Shown here: positions 32,268 to 43,606 of the stretch, piece by piece
Layout: each line of letters starts with the position of its first letter
How positions within the stretch are numbered: position 1 is the stretch's first letter
Origin: Pieris napi
Taxonomy: Eukaryota; Arthropoda; Insecta; Lepidoptera; Pieridae
Direction of reading: 5' to 3'
NCBI RefSeq assembly: GCF_905475465.1
Contig: NC_062236.1
Span: forward strand, 2,118,001 to 2,182,000
Length of the DNA: 64,000 nt
Notes under the pieces: model-generated
What the model was told of the DNA's origin: nothing
What the model saw: the letters and a program-made list of their open reading frames with translations, nothing else
Database searches by the model: none
Translations under genes and position numbers: made by a program

Positions 32268-33737
32268 ATGTTTTCCCAAACTGCATTAGTTTCTATAAAC
32301 TTTATACGGCCGTCCACATTTCGTCGGACATTTTTCTCTAGACCTAGGGCTTCAGAAGTTCTAACTGCATATTTACTGCAATGTAAAGAACCTCCTTGGA
32401 CGTCTTACTTTGTTAAGGTAAAATGTAGAATGAGTAGCTGCGGTTGTTGAAGTATGAAGATTTTCTACACCTAAACAGAAATGATTATACCAATTAACAA
32501 AAACTATACATACTTTGAACTTACAACTCTCTTTATATGAATGAATTGCTGATAGCTAATAGTTACTACGCAATCTTAATTTTATTGTTTTTTCTAGTAC
32601 AGTAGTGTAAAAGATGATCAATTTGGGATGTCAAACTTCAATTGGAAAGTTAATAGCTCAAATTATCAAATTCTAAGAACAGGCTGTTTTCCATATATTA
32701 AATATCACTGCTCTAAGAAAATAGAAGAAGACTTAAATTTTTCGGACAAGTTCATGAGATTCATCAAAGTAGCCAACTTTGGTATGTATTCAAAATTATG
32801 TTTACTTTACTGTCAAAGAAAGAACCCATTTAATAAATTCCACTACTAATGAATCTTATGATCATAATAATATATATCTTGAATGTTATTTTAAAGTTTT
32901 CCATAACTTATGAATTTTACTCAAAGTTCAAATTATACTATTCTTAGCTTTGGCATTAATACTTTTTATTTATAACCATAACAATATGTATATTGTCTTC
33001 ACTGTACAACCCTTCTGTGGATTCTAGGATCTTTCTTTCCTTATTTGTATTTCCTCATCCCAGATATTGATTAAAATATTTAGTTGACTATTTTTATTTT
33101 CATAAACGAACTCTTGTCATAATTATAATAGCTAAAGTAAAGTGTTCTTGACCTGTGCTGCTCTTTTATTTGGGATATAATTGTACTATCAAATAATGTA
33201 TTATATGTCTTAATCATTTTAGTAATTTACTTGCTGCATGCCAAACTTAAATTAATGCCATAATGCCATATTTAAATACAAAAAAATTAATATATGGAAA
33301 ATTGCGACAATATCCTTATCCATCAATAATCTTAATTTGCATTGACAGTGGTACATTGCATGAATTAAATAACTGCACAATCAGCCATATCAAACTAGCA
33401 TGCAAATATTAAATTATTATTAAAAGCAGTTGCTTTTGCAAATTATTTATTGTCATATTCTATGTATCTCAAAAGGTATAATTTTTAAACTTCCTCACAT
33501 TATAGTGGCTTTTGAAATCTTATCACCTTCCCCTTTAAAGCATTTTATGGCAGTGTTTTATAATCTCATGTCATTAAATAGTTTGATTGCCATGGTTTGT
33601 TTGTTTTAGGTATTCCATGCCTACTCTATGGACTTGCAGCAACACAGCTTATTCGTCACAAGGAAATTGTTTACACTGATAAAGGGCCTGTGACCATATA
33701 TTTTTTGTTACCTGAACATAAGGGGTCACAGTATTGA
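32268..33737 (+). CDS. C15orf61 homologue, conserved small protein (3 exons, 153 aa)
   Basis: Function unestablished; the family is conserved between insects and vertebrates. Exons 32,268-32,417, 32,598-32,781, 33,610-33,737 with GT..AG junctions, 462 nt in frame. Matches to my memory of human C15orf61 (157 aa): ASEVLT..LLQ, WTS, V(K/R)(D/N)DQFG, NFNW, LRTGCFPYIKYHCSK, the IPCLLYGL segment and the GPVTIYFL C-terminus. The N-terminus before ASEVLT is rich in R/S/T/F without acidic residues, like a mitochondrial presequence (inference). The ATG at 32,268 is the first in this frame; no upstream in-frame ATG follows the transposon. A hydrophobic stretch (IPCLLYGLAATQLI) could be one membrane segment. 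A full-length retrotransposon lies 130 bp upstream. AATAAA near 33,773 is a likely poly(A) signal. Confidence 0.85.
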
Positions 33738-33773
33738 CTAAAATAAGTGTAAAAATATAGGCAAATGTATAAA

Positions 33774-34231
33774 ATAAATATAAGGATAATATAGGATAGT
33801 TTATAAATCTAGTCACAGATTATAATATATCATTTGCTTGTTACAATTTTTTTTTCTTTCCTCTGCATTGATTTATTAAAATCCTTCTACCAAAACTTGT
33901 AGGTGAACATTTGTCACATGTGATGTCTGATGATGGCAAGCTTAGTTCTTTATATCATGGAACTAGTTACTAGTCTTGGTGAAACGACCACCACACCTGA
34001 TATGTTGAAACAACACTGCTACAAATTAGTAATTATATATACTTAATACTTATATAGATTTATTGAGATGGCTTCTAAAACTAAATACGAAATCTCAAAA
34101 CTGAATATATTTTACGGGTGTATTTTACGTAGTTTCAATGGTGATTCGAATTTGTGTCAATGTTGAGTTAACATGCTATAATAATGATTAAATTAGCACT
34201 TTGTTCAAAAGCCAAATATGTGTGCTTGCTG
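33774..34231. other. Intergenic DNA downstream of the C15orf61-like gene
   Basis: AT-rich, no exon or repeat recognised. Confidence 0.5.
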
Positions 34232-35890
34232 GGTGTCTTACTTGTGTATAAATAATAAAGCGCTAAAGAAACAGGTGCAATATGAAACTAATAACTATCT
34301 AATAATCATAATTTAATACTTGGCCAAAGAGCCAAATACAGGGTTGACGGCTGTTGCACCACCAACACTGTATTCTTCGATAATCTTGCTATACCCTCCC
34401 TCGCGAGGGGGGTGTATGGACTCGTTCGGGGCGAATGCCCCCTTCGGGTGGAATGCTGGTTCGCGCTCTGCTAATACAGGACGATACGGGGGCGGGCTTT
34501 TATGAGGGCTACAGCGCGCGACTTGTTGTGAGAACTGAGGAGCGACGCTCGACTCGCCACGGTCGAACATCCCCTTTGCGAGCCGCGTGACGAACTCGAT
34601 GCACTCCATCCGCAGAACCCGCGCTATGGTGGCGTTCCTCACGCGACGCGGGGACCCCACTACGCACAGTAAGGTTGTGTTTTGTACGGCGCGCAGTCTC
34701 TGGCGGTTGCACTCCTTGGTATTATATATCCTTGGTAGTACCTCGCCGGTGCCGCCTACGGGGGCGCAAATGTTTGAAGCTCAAGCTTGGTGCGGATAGG
34801 TAGGTAGGAGGGGGCTAGCGTATACACCGCCCACTTGGCTCTCCCTACTACCCTGGCGATGTGGTGACCACAAAATAGGTGACCGGTGTCTTCCACGCCA
34901 CGTCTCGATTCAGGAAGCGTAGGGGTGGTGGTAGCCTACCTTGGCCGATGGCGATCGCCTGAGTTTTGGTCGGGTTCGCGGCGAATCTCTACTTGTTTAG
35001 CCACAATGGTAGGAGATCCAGAGCGCGTTGGATCTTCGCCGCAGCGTGCTTGGTGCTGAGCGATGTCATGGACCACCAGGTTTAAGGTGGGCGGCTATCT
35101 TCGGGTAATGGGAGGCGGAGTCTGGTCCGCTCACTAGATAGCCGCGCCTCGGCATGGTGCAGAAGCTAGCTTAGTACGGTCAGGGTTTTAAATAATAGAA
35201 AATATAAATTTCACTCTATATTAATAATAATTTACATATGTAATATTCTTACATATTATGTATATGTATAATTTGTTAAAATATGAATTATAGTGAAAGG
35301 ATGTTTAGTGTTTACAGTAAAATTATTAAAAGTGTGTTTATGGTTGATACGAGGCGAAAGTACAAATCTTAATGGTATTATTTTTAGTTGTACACATTGT
35401 TTATTACCAGATAATATAAATTATCCTCTTAGCTATTTTTTGAGAATGTCAGTGTTCCACAAGATTAAGTGCAGTGATCATTTTAATAGAGTCGAAGTAA
35501 TTATATTTTTAGTGTGTGTGTAACATCTAAATAAACATTTCAATATAAAATGCTAAATTTTTCAAGGAGGAGCTTGAAACTCGTACTCGTGTATTAGGTA
35601 CACTTATACACAAAAACTACTGGCACATGCTCGTCTCGTTCAGTATTAATATTAATGTTTAAAAAAAATCCTCAGCCATGACAGTCTAGATAACGTTGTT
35701 TTTATTGAAAGTCATTGTTACATTGCAGTAAATTATTGAACAAAGTTTATTACTCCAGATTTATTTAACACGGCCTTTTAAAAATACAACAAATTACGCA
35801 TTAAATGAACACATGTTAATAGCTATGTACACTGATCTAATCAAAGTTATCTAATGAAATCTCTTTTTAATAAAAGATGAATTTACATTG
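34232..35890 (+). repeat. Left arm of a large inverted duplication
   Basis: Segments 34,237-34,352 (CTTGTGTATAAATAATAAAG ... GGGTTGACGGCTGT) and 35,236-35,890 (ATATTCTTACAT ... ATAGTGAAAGGATGTTTA ... GAGAATGTCAGTGTTCCACA ... TCTCTTTTTAATAAAAGATG) match, in reverse complement, 39,664-39,383 and 37,941-37,527. A LINE fragment interrupts this arm but not its partner. No coding capacity recognised. Confidence 0.8.
34353..35235 (-). pseudogene. LINE reverse-transcriptase 3' fragment inserted in the left arm
   Basis: GC-rich against its surroundings. Minus strand reads AAAKIQRALDLLPLWLNK, NPTKTQAIAI and VAWKTPVTY. Then, in other frames, it reads RAKWAVYTLAPSYLPIRTKLELQ-like segments and CAVQNTTLLCVVGSPRRVRN-type sequence, the thumb/C-terminal part of a Jockey-type RT. 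Multiple stops and shifts. The paralogous right arm reads straight through this position (near 39,545), which dates the insertion after the duplication (or its loss from the other arm). Confidence 0.7.
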
Positions 35891-37526
35891 ATACTGTGAC
35901 CATTGTATTAGGCATTTAATAGTAACTTCAGTTTTTCAAATGATCAGACTATATTTAGTCCTGAAAACAATTAATTAAATAAACAATTTAATTTTAATTT
36001 GCAATTTAAGTTTCGTTTAAACGCTCCAAATATGTTTATAAAAAAATAAAGAATTGTCAAAACTATAAAGTATACATCAGAACTATTGCTGTGAAAAAGT
36101 TAAATTCAAATAAACTTTGACAACGTACCTACTTAATGATACCGGTTGAATGGGAATAAAATATTTGTATGGAATATTTTTTGCAAACCTGTGCACTTCA
36201 GAAATATATTAAACGTTACAATGCTTACGTCTTGCACGTCAAACACGTGCATAGTAGAGCGTTCGTATGGTTGATACGGGTTATCATGTTTATCATTATT
36301 ATAACATTAATATATATTATATACTAGCTGACCCGGCTAACTTCGTTCTGCCTTTCAGTTTAATAATATCGTTGTTACTTTAGTTAAATTTATTTTAGGA
36401 TTTCATTAAGGTAATAACATCAAATACAACTTTTTTTTAACATCAAATACAACAATACATAAATGTTTTAGTTCTTGCGAAAGAAGATTGGCAATTTTAC
36501 ACATTGGGCCTCTTCTCTCTAGCGCCAATATTGCGATTCTGCATGTTAAATCACTTTCTGATATACAAATTTTTTTGATGAGATCAACAATCGTTTAATT
36601 AAAAACACGATTTTTTAAAGTGAACGTCACATCTCTTATAACCAATAGAAAAGTAGAAAATGGCGGATTGTTTACAAATTTCAATATATTACACAAAACT
36701 TTTTTTTTTTAAATACTTATCCCCTTTTCCGGCAGCAAAAATCACTTGGATGTCCCCCGAGACTCCTGCATAATCAGTATCATCAAATTCGTGCGACGAC
36801 ATTTAAAACCCAACTCAAGATCAAAGCCTGGTTATGCATCTCCTCATTCATCAAGATCGGAATTTCTTGAACTGACACGAATTCGACGTAAAATGATGCG
36901 TAGTTTTGTCAACGGATGGCACCACATGCTGATTGCATGCGTAAAATTAATTTACTTATTTATTGTTATTCGATAACTTATCCGATATTTTATTACTTAT
37001 TCTGCTATTCGGAGCGGAGAAGAATCCACCTAAAAAGAGATAATTAACATCGGTCCAGCCGTTCTCGAGTTATAAGTGTTGTAACAAACACGACTTTGTT
37101 TTATATATATAGATATAACCCTTATCAATCTTAATCATTAGTTTCACCGTTGTTGCACATTTTTCTTAAGTTACATCCTGTAGTTAATACTTACAAGGAA
37201 AATGCACACCATTTATATGTATGTATGTTATGTAATAATGAAAGTCATAATGACTTAGCTATATTAATTAAGGGTAACCTCTCGGTCAGACCGCGATTGT
37301 TCAATTATGCTCTGCGCCCTCAAGATAAAAAAATATATATACATATTAAATAGATAATAGGGTTAGGTTTTTTCCCGTTTTCTTTCTTCATGTTATAATA
37401 AATATTATAATTAAATCATTATTTTCCATGCTATTTGCAAAAATTAATTATATGACCAGTATAGAAGTAGACTTTTTAATGTTCCTTTTCAAAATAAAAT
37501 ATAATTTGTAGATACTTACTAAACAA
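35891..37526. repeat. Spacer of the inverted duplication, mostly an interspersed repeat
   Basis: Bases 36,326-37,112 run from ACTAGCTGACCCGGCTAACT to CACGACTTTGTTTTATATAT. An inverted, shorter copy lies at 42,955-43,428, sharing GGCCTCTTCTCTCTAGCGCC, GGCACCACATGCTG and CTATTCGGAGCGGAGAAGAA. The ends resemble those of the 10,199 family. The rest of the spacer is AT-rich without features. Confidence 0.65.
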
Positions 37527-39664
37527 TATAAATTCATCTTTTATTAAAAAGAGATTCCAGTATTATTACACTATCGATAAATTTGATTAGATCAGTGTAC
37601 GTAGCTATTAACAATAATTAATTTCTTATCAATTATGTTCATTTAATGCGCAATTTGTTGTGTTTTTAAGAGGTTATGGACCGTGTAAAATAAATCTGCA
37701 ATAATAATTAATGTTTAAAAATTTACTTCAATGTAACAATGACTTTCAATAAAAATAACGTTATCTAGACTATCATTGCTGACTTAAAGTTTTTAAAAAC
37801 ATTAATACACAAGTAACACATACACTAGAAATATGTATAATTACTTCGCTCTACCAACAGATCACTGCACTAAAACTTGTGGAACACTGACATTCTCAAA
37901 CAATAGCTTGGAGGATAATTTATAATATTATCGGGTAATTATAGACCAGTGCAGATAGCCTTTAAAATAAATAAAAAGTGAAAAAAATTACAGTAGGATG
38001 AAACCCATTAGAAAAGCAGGGGAATATGATCAAAATGAAAGGAAAAATAAATTACGGTCGGTCTGAGGTCGGGAAGGGGAAGGGGGGGAGTTTTAAGGGT
38101 AAAAAACGGTTTATCTCGATTTCCGGCAAAACTACAAGTCCTATCGAAGAAAGTTAAATGGCAAAGTTGGAGGTAATAAAAAGATCTAAAACTTTTGTAT
38201 TCACACATTTTTCACATAACCTCAAAATTTATGTGAAAAATTCAAAAAACCAAGTTTTTGGTTTTTTATTTTTATCTTTAACAAAAATATTTTTTTTTTA
38301 ACGAAATTTGGTGAAAACTTACCTTTCTATGTCCCAAATACACTGTAATTTATTTGATTTAAAATATTTATTTGTTCACCTTATTTTGAATTAATATCGA
38401 AAAAACACCCTAATTTTCAGTCGAAAATTCTGACGTCAAAATTTCAGCTTTTTTCAAAAAGTTGGTGTGCTTTCAGTTCGTTGAAATCTCTACTTTTCTA
38501 TGGTAAAAATATATATATATATATTACCATAGTAAATCTTCTCAGAAAACGCAAAAAATCGTATGCAGTAACGCCCAGACCTGTCATCCCCTTCCCTACT
38601 TCTCTATGAATCTTCTTTAAATTATAATTAGATGCCTATTTATTACTATTTTAAGATAATTTATATATACCTGAGTGACTTAAAAAAAAATTTAGCCTTT
38701 AGATGGGCTAAAATTTTCGTATTTCATAGAGAAGTAAGGAAGGGGATGACAGGTCTGGGCGTTACTGCATACGATTTTTTGCGTTTTCTGAGAAGATTTA
38801 CTATGGTAATATATATATTTTTTTTACCATAGGAAAGTAGAGATTTCAAAGAACTGAAAGCACACCAACTTTTTGAAAAAATCTGAAATTTTGACGTCAG
38901 AATTTTCGATTGAAAATTAGGGTGTTTTTTCGATATTAATTCAAAATAAGGTGAACAAATAAATATTTTTAATCAAATAAATTACAGTGTATTTGGGACA
39001 TAGAAAGGTAAGTTTTCACCAAATTTTGTTAAAAAAAATATATTTTTGTTAAAGATAAAAATAAAAAACCAAAAACTTGGTTTTTTGAATTTTTCACATA
39101 AATTTTGAGGTTATGTGAAAAATGTGTGAATACAAAAGTTTTAGATCTTTTTATTACCTCCAACTTTGCCATTTAACTTTCTTCAATAGGACTTGTAGTT
39201 TTGCCGGAAATCGAGATAAACCGTTTTTTACCCTTAAAACTCCCCCCCCCCCTACCCCTTCCCGACCTCAGATCGACCGTAATTTATTTTTCCTTTCATT
39301 TTGATCATATTCCCCTGCTTTTCTAATGGGTTTCATCCTACTGTAATTTTTTTAGGTTTCAAAAATTATCGGCACTGGTCTATTAACAACGTGTACGATT
39401 AAAAATAATATCATTAAGATTTGGACTTTCGATTCGTATCAAGCATAAACCCACTTTTAGTAATTTGACTGTAAACATCCTTTCACTATAATACATATTT
39501 TAACAAATTATACGTTTACATAGTAAGAATATTACTAATACAGCCGACAACCCTGCATGGAATTTGGCTCTATGTACTAATTTGTAATTAAGTAGATACT
39601 TATTAGATAGTAATTCAGATTCCACCTGTTCCTTTAACGCTTTATTATTTATACACAAGAAAGA
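37527..39664 (-). repeat. Right arm of the large inverted duplication
   Basis: The reverse complement of 34,232-35,890, except that it lacks the LINE of the left arm and carries a private 1,441-bp palindromic element (37,942-39,382). By eye identity is roughly 80-85%, so the duplication is not recent. Confidence 0.8.
37942..39382. mobile_element. 1.44-kb near-perfect palindromic (foldback) element with TTA target duplication
   Basis: The arms 37,942-38,610 and 38,727-39,382 are reverse complements with few mismatches; the spacer is about 115 bp. Ends: TAGACCAGTGC ... GCACTGGTCTA, flanked on both sides by TTA (37,939-37,941 and 39,383-39,385). The paralogous left arm at about 35,395-35,420 is an empty site: removing the element and one TSD gives the same order GT-TAATTACC there (GTTTATTACC). 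A TTA/TAA duplication is typical of PIF/Harbinger-type elements; the arms are unusually long and carry no transposase ORF. A small TA-rich inner repeat (ATATATATATTACCATAG) lies in each arm. Confidence 0.88.
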
Positions 39665-39769
39665 TATCAACTTTCTGTTCCTGGCATAAAGTCGATCTTA
39701 GGTTAGACGTGCCGTTTTCACGAATTTTGTATTCAGAGTAAATGTTCGTTGTAGGCCGCATTCGAAATA

Positions 39770-40335
39770 GAAACCGTGCTGGACAGAATGCAGAAGGACA
39801 AAGAAGTGCTTATGATGGTTAGGTAAAGGAAACTTGAGTATTTCGGACACGTTTAACGTAACACAAAAAATACGAGCTCCTTCAAGACGAAGTGGCAGGT
39901 AAAAAAATAAAATAAAATATGTATATTATGGAACATAAGATACATGTATCACTTATTCCACGTCATTAAATTTGAATTTGTAGGCATCCCTACTCATCGG
40001 CAAAGAAGACAGAGGGTGTAGGCCGAGAGAAAAAGCCGGCGTAAAGAACTCTCGGTACTCTTTTAAAATAGCAAATCATCAAACAACACTTATTTTAAAA
40101 CAAATATTGCAAATTAATTAGAAGTAGCCTGTCTAGCACTAGTCCCAGGCCCTTTTATCAACTAGATAATCGTTAACTTAAGAAGAAGGAGACCTGGCCG
40201 CAGACGCCCGTCTTGGTTGGAAATCCTAACTAATGGTTTTGTCAAAGCACCAAGTCATTGTTTAGAAGCGCGGCATCTAAAATTAAACTAGCTACAATGA
40301 TCGCCAACCTTCGCAAGGAGATGGCACTATAAGAA
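39770..40335 (+). pseudogene. LINE RT C-terminal fragment, interrupted by a SINE-like repeat
   Basis: Plus strand before the insertion reads RKLEYFGHV and FKTKWQ. After it: GRRRPSWLEIL, then a serine/leucine/alanine-rich H-C-L-E-A segment and a P-T-F-A-R region corresponding to MIANLRKE. These are the RxxxYxGHIxR / GRRRxSWLxxL / MIANLR blocks near the end of a lepidopteran LINE RT. The inserted repeat occupies 39,905-40,177. Confidence 0.65.
39905..40177 (-). mobile_element. SINE-like repeat nested in the LINE fragment
   Basis: An inverted full copy of 22,275-22,545: TAAAATAAAATATGTATATT ... ACGCCGGC in reverse ... TTATCAACTAGATAATCGTT. LINE codons resume immediately after it, so both ends are defined by the interrupted host element. 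Confidence 0.75.
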
Positions 40336-40697
40336 AAAGAAGTAAGTTTTGGTGCACATCTGGATTTGAACGCACATCCTTAGGATTACGTTTAAACCAC
40401 TAGCAGTGGTGTATTGAGTGGGGAACGCGATTTTTAATTTGAAAAACATTTAAAAAATATGTTAACTGACAGAGTATTTACCTTGCAATCAAAATAAACA
40501 TAATGTGGTCTATGTTCGCTATATATATATATGTTGTAACTACATAAAGAATAGTTTGTTGAAAATAGGACTTTTTACCTATACATCACTGGCCATTAGG
40601 CCAACAGTTCTGTAGCTATTTAAGACATTTTCATACAATAAAACAAATTGGATTATTTTTTACTAATATTTTATTCTTACACGCGGTGCAATAAAAA
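40336..40697. other. No gene seen
   Basis: AT-rich spacer between the LINE fragment and the mariner; includes a short TA tract at about 40,520. Confidence 0.5.
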
Positions 40698-40699
40698 TA

Positions 40700-41963
40700 T
40701 TAGGTCCTTACATATGAAATTGGCGTTTTGTATGGGAGGAACAAAAAGTCGAATATTTTTAAATATAATATATTTAATTAATCAAAGTATGAACCATTGT
40801 TTTCTATGCCCTTTTGCCATCTCATAGGTAGTTCATTGATCCCTTTACTAAAAAAACCAGTCGGACGGGAATCAATAAAATCTGTGAAGGCGATTTGGAC
40901 TGCCCCATCAGAGTTAAATTTTTTCCCTTGCAAGAAGTTGTCCAAATTTTGAAAAAAAAATGGTAATCTGTTGGAGCAAGGTCCGGGGAGTACGGAGGAT
41001 GTCTTAGACATTCCAATTGAAGCTCTTCTAATTTGGTAACCGTCTGTTGTGCAGTGTGTGGTCTAGTGTTGTCGTGACGTAGCAGTGGCGTGGAGCGATT
41101 GACCAGCCTAGGTTGTTTAGCCGCTAGCTTTTCCATCATGGTTTGCAATTGCTGACAATAGACATCAGCCGTAATAGTCTGGCCAGATTTGAGAAAACTG
41201 CAATGAACAATACCGGCACTAGTCCACCAAACGCTTACAAGTAACTTTTTTGGGGTTAATTTTCGCTTGGGGCAGGATTTGGCTGGCTGGCCAGGATCCA
41301 ACCATTGTGCTGAGCGCTTCCGATTATCGTAAAGAATCCATTTTTCATCACAGGTAATGATTCGGTTTAAAATACCTTCATTATTGTGCCGGTTCAGTAA
41401 TGTAACGCAGCAGTCGACGCGCTTTTGCCGGTTTGCTTCAGTCAATTCGTGAGGTACCCATCTTTCAAGCTTTTTAATCTTCCCAATTTGCTTCAAGTGA
41501 ATTAAAACAGTTTTATCACTAACACCTGCCTGCAGCTAACTCGGACGTGGTTTGCGATGGATCCGCTTCCACAATAGCCTTCAATACTTAATTATCAACT
41601 TGGGTCTCAGGCCGTCCACGGGGCTTGTTCTGCAGGTCGAAATTTCCAGAACGAAAATGTTGGAACCAAAAACGAACTGTGTTTTCTTTTGCAACATGAC
41701 CGCCATACACATCATTCACCCTTCGAGTCGTTTCCGCAGCACTAGTGCCACGGCGGAACTCGCACTCGTAAATAATGCAATACTTTAAGTTTTCCATTTT
41801 CTAAAATGAGTGACGCAAACAGAAAAAAACAGAAGAAAAAAACTAATGAATGACGGTCATCGAAGCACAAATACATGAGATTTGGAATTCTTAACCAAAG
41901 AGGAGATATTTGAGGTCAAAGTAGACAAAACGTAAAACGCCAATTTCATATGTAAGGACCTAA
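40700..41963 (-). mobile_element. Mariner element (about 1.26 kb) with TA duplication
   Basis: The inverted repeats TTAGGTCCTTACATATGAAA... and the complementary right end (…TTTCATATGTAAGGACCTAA) match over about 30 bp. Both are flanked by TA (40,698-40,699 and 41,964-41,965). Size and TA target are those of Tc1/mariner. The transposase is on the minus strand and broken. Confidence 0.93.
40778..41797 (-). pseudogene. Mariner transposase, DD34D type, inactivated
   Basis: The family cuts and pastes DNA at TA. The N-terminal helix-turn-helix part (41,797-41,588: RRGTSAAETTRRVNDVYG, WFQHFRSGNFDL) ends at a premature stop after TQVDN. The catalytic part continues in another frame from about 41,500 (WVPHELTEANRQKR, TCDEKWILYDN, LRHDNTRPHTA, YSPDLAPTDYHFF, giving D, D and the D34 aspartate). 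A homopolymer-associated frameshift follows DYHFF; the C-terminus is in a third frame (LDNFLQGKKF ... RWQKGIENNGSYFD). One nonsense codon and at least two frameshifts make it non-autonomous. The catalytic triad codons are intact. Confidence 0.9.
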
Positions 41964-42128
41964 TATAAAGATTAGTTTTTCGAAAATATAAGTGTCACAT
42001 TAAAGTTCGGTGGCGGTTGATGGAAGGATGTTCAAATGTATGTTGACTGAAACTCTTTGTTTGAAGCTGGGTGTCAGCTGGCTTAAATATATAAAATCTA
42101 TTAAATAAATGGAACAAAGTCGTGTTAA

Positions 42129-42950
42129 GGTGCGCTTACACGGGCAATTAAAATTGCTCAATTCCAGTCAATACTCGTCAATTATGACGTCACGACTACA
42201 TCAAGCAATTTACGGCAACGGCAACAAGCATCAATACTGCGCAATACAATATTGAGCGATATGGCGAAACTTCATCAACTAGGCAATACTGTCATACACG
42301 AGCATTTCAGTATTCGCTCGCTATGGACGACATTCTTCTTGCTACGGCGGCTTGTAGCGCTTTTTTTATTATTAATCAAAAACAAAAAAGAAAGAAAAGT
42401 AAAAGGCGTCTGGTGCGTCAAATCTGGGTGCGATCGTTTTTGGCAAAGAGGCCGCAATTTTCATTGGGAAAATAAAATTAAACAATTAAAGAAAAAAATA
42501 ATTAATTTATTTAATTTTTAATTTATTATTTTTTTAATTTTTCTTTAATTCTTTAATTTAATTGGTTTTTTTCAAGAATTAGATAATATATTATTCAAAA
42601 ACTTTACTAGAATGTCACGAACATACTTTGAATTACTTTTGAATAAAGTAATTAGAAATTATTATTATTTAGACCTCTCGCTGTCCCCGCGGAAGCAAGA
42701 CGGCAAGCCGCAAAACAAACAAGTGCGAATGAGACATATACAAAAATTGCCAGGAATTTCCAAGTCCATTGGATATTCGTCAATTCGTATCTGCGACATT
42801 GAGCGATATGAAATATCTGGAGCAATTAGAAGCAATATCGCCGAAATAATTTATTGAAATTTATTGAATTTATAGAAATTGCTCCATTAATTGCTCCAGA
42901 TCGGTCCATTCGTATCGCCGAGCAATTATTGCCCTCGTGTAAGCGCACCA
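42129..42950 (+). mobile_element. PIF/Harbinger-like element, internally deleted
   Basis: Inverted ends GGTGCGCTTACACGGGCAAT and its counterpart at 42,921-42,949 (ATTGCCCTCGTGTAAGCGCA) are flanked by TAA on both sides. Inside, short frames (42,612-42,857: MSRTYFELLLNK, resembling the MS-x-x-x-F-x-x-LL block of Harbinger transposases) suggest a remnant of the transposase start. No DDE region is present. About 0.82 kb. Confidence 0.65.
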
Positions 42951-42954
42951 TAAG

Positions 42955-43428
42955 TTTTACCACTTATAAGTCAAGATCTACTGGACCGATGTTAGTTATC
43001 TCTTTTTTGGTGGATTCTTCTCCGCTCCGAATAGCAGAATAAGTAATAAAATATCGGGAAGTTATCGAATAAAAATAAATTAATAAATTAATGTTACGAA
43101 TGCCAACAGCATGTGGTGCGACCTGTTGACAAAATTACGCATATAAATGAAACCTACCACTTTGTTCTTGCGCCGGATAACAAAACAAAAAATGTTGTAC
43201 ATATATCAGAAAGTGCTTAAACATGCAGTAACGCAATATTGGCGCTAGAGAGAAGAGGCCTAATATGTAAAACTGCCATTCTTCTTTTGCAATGGCAAGC
43301 AATAAAACATTTCTGTATTTGCAAAAAAAGTTGTATCAATGTTAATGAAATCCTAAATTAAGTTTAACCAAAGTTAACACGATTATTAGACTGTTAGGCG
43401 GAACGAAGTTCGCCGGTTCCGCTAGTCG
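42955..43428 (-). repeat. Inverted copy of the 36,326 interspersed repeat
   Basis: Shares, in reverse, TTCTCCGCTCCGAATAGCAG, GCGCTAGAGAGAAGAGGCC and the end GGAACGAAGTTCGCCGGTTC. It abuts the Harbinger-like element. Confidence 0.7.
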
Positions 43429-43606
43429 TTTATAATTTGAGCTTATAACTAACATAAAATTAGGGATATTGGGGTTGCGAAAATAAAATAAAATAAAAAT
43501 ATTTTTTTTTGTGAATAAGCTGTATATGTATTAGCTAAGCATGTAAGAGGCTAAATCGATAAAATATTACAATATGTATAGTGTCACTATTTCCTTTTAT
43601 TTTTTT

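Noticed and set aside
34313..34799. Overlapping GC-rich ORFs on both strands as genes
   Set aside because: They are frames of a decayed LINE RT and contain no independent motif.
38008..39304. ORFs at 38,008-38,208 and 39,122-39,304 with the same protein start (MCEYKSFRSFYYLQLCHLTF)
   Set aside because: They are the two palindrome arms read from each side; the similarity follows from the inverted repeat and there is no protein feature.
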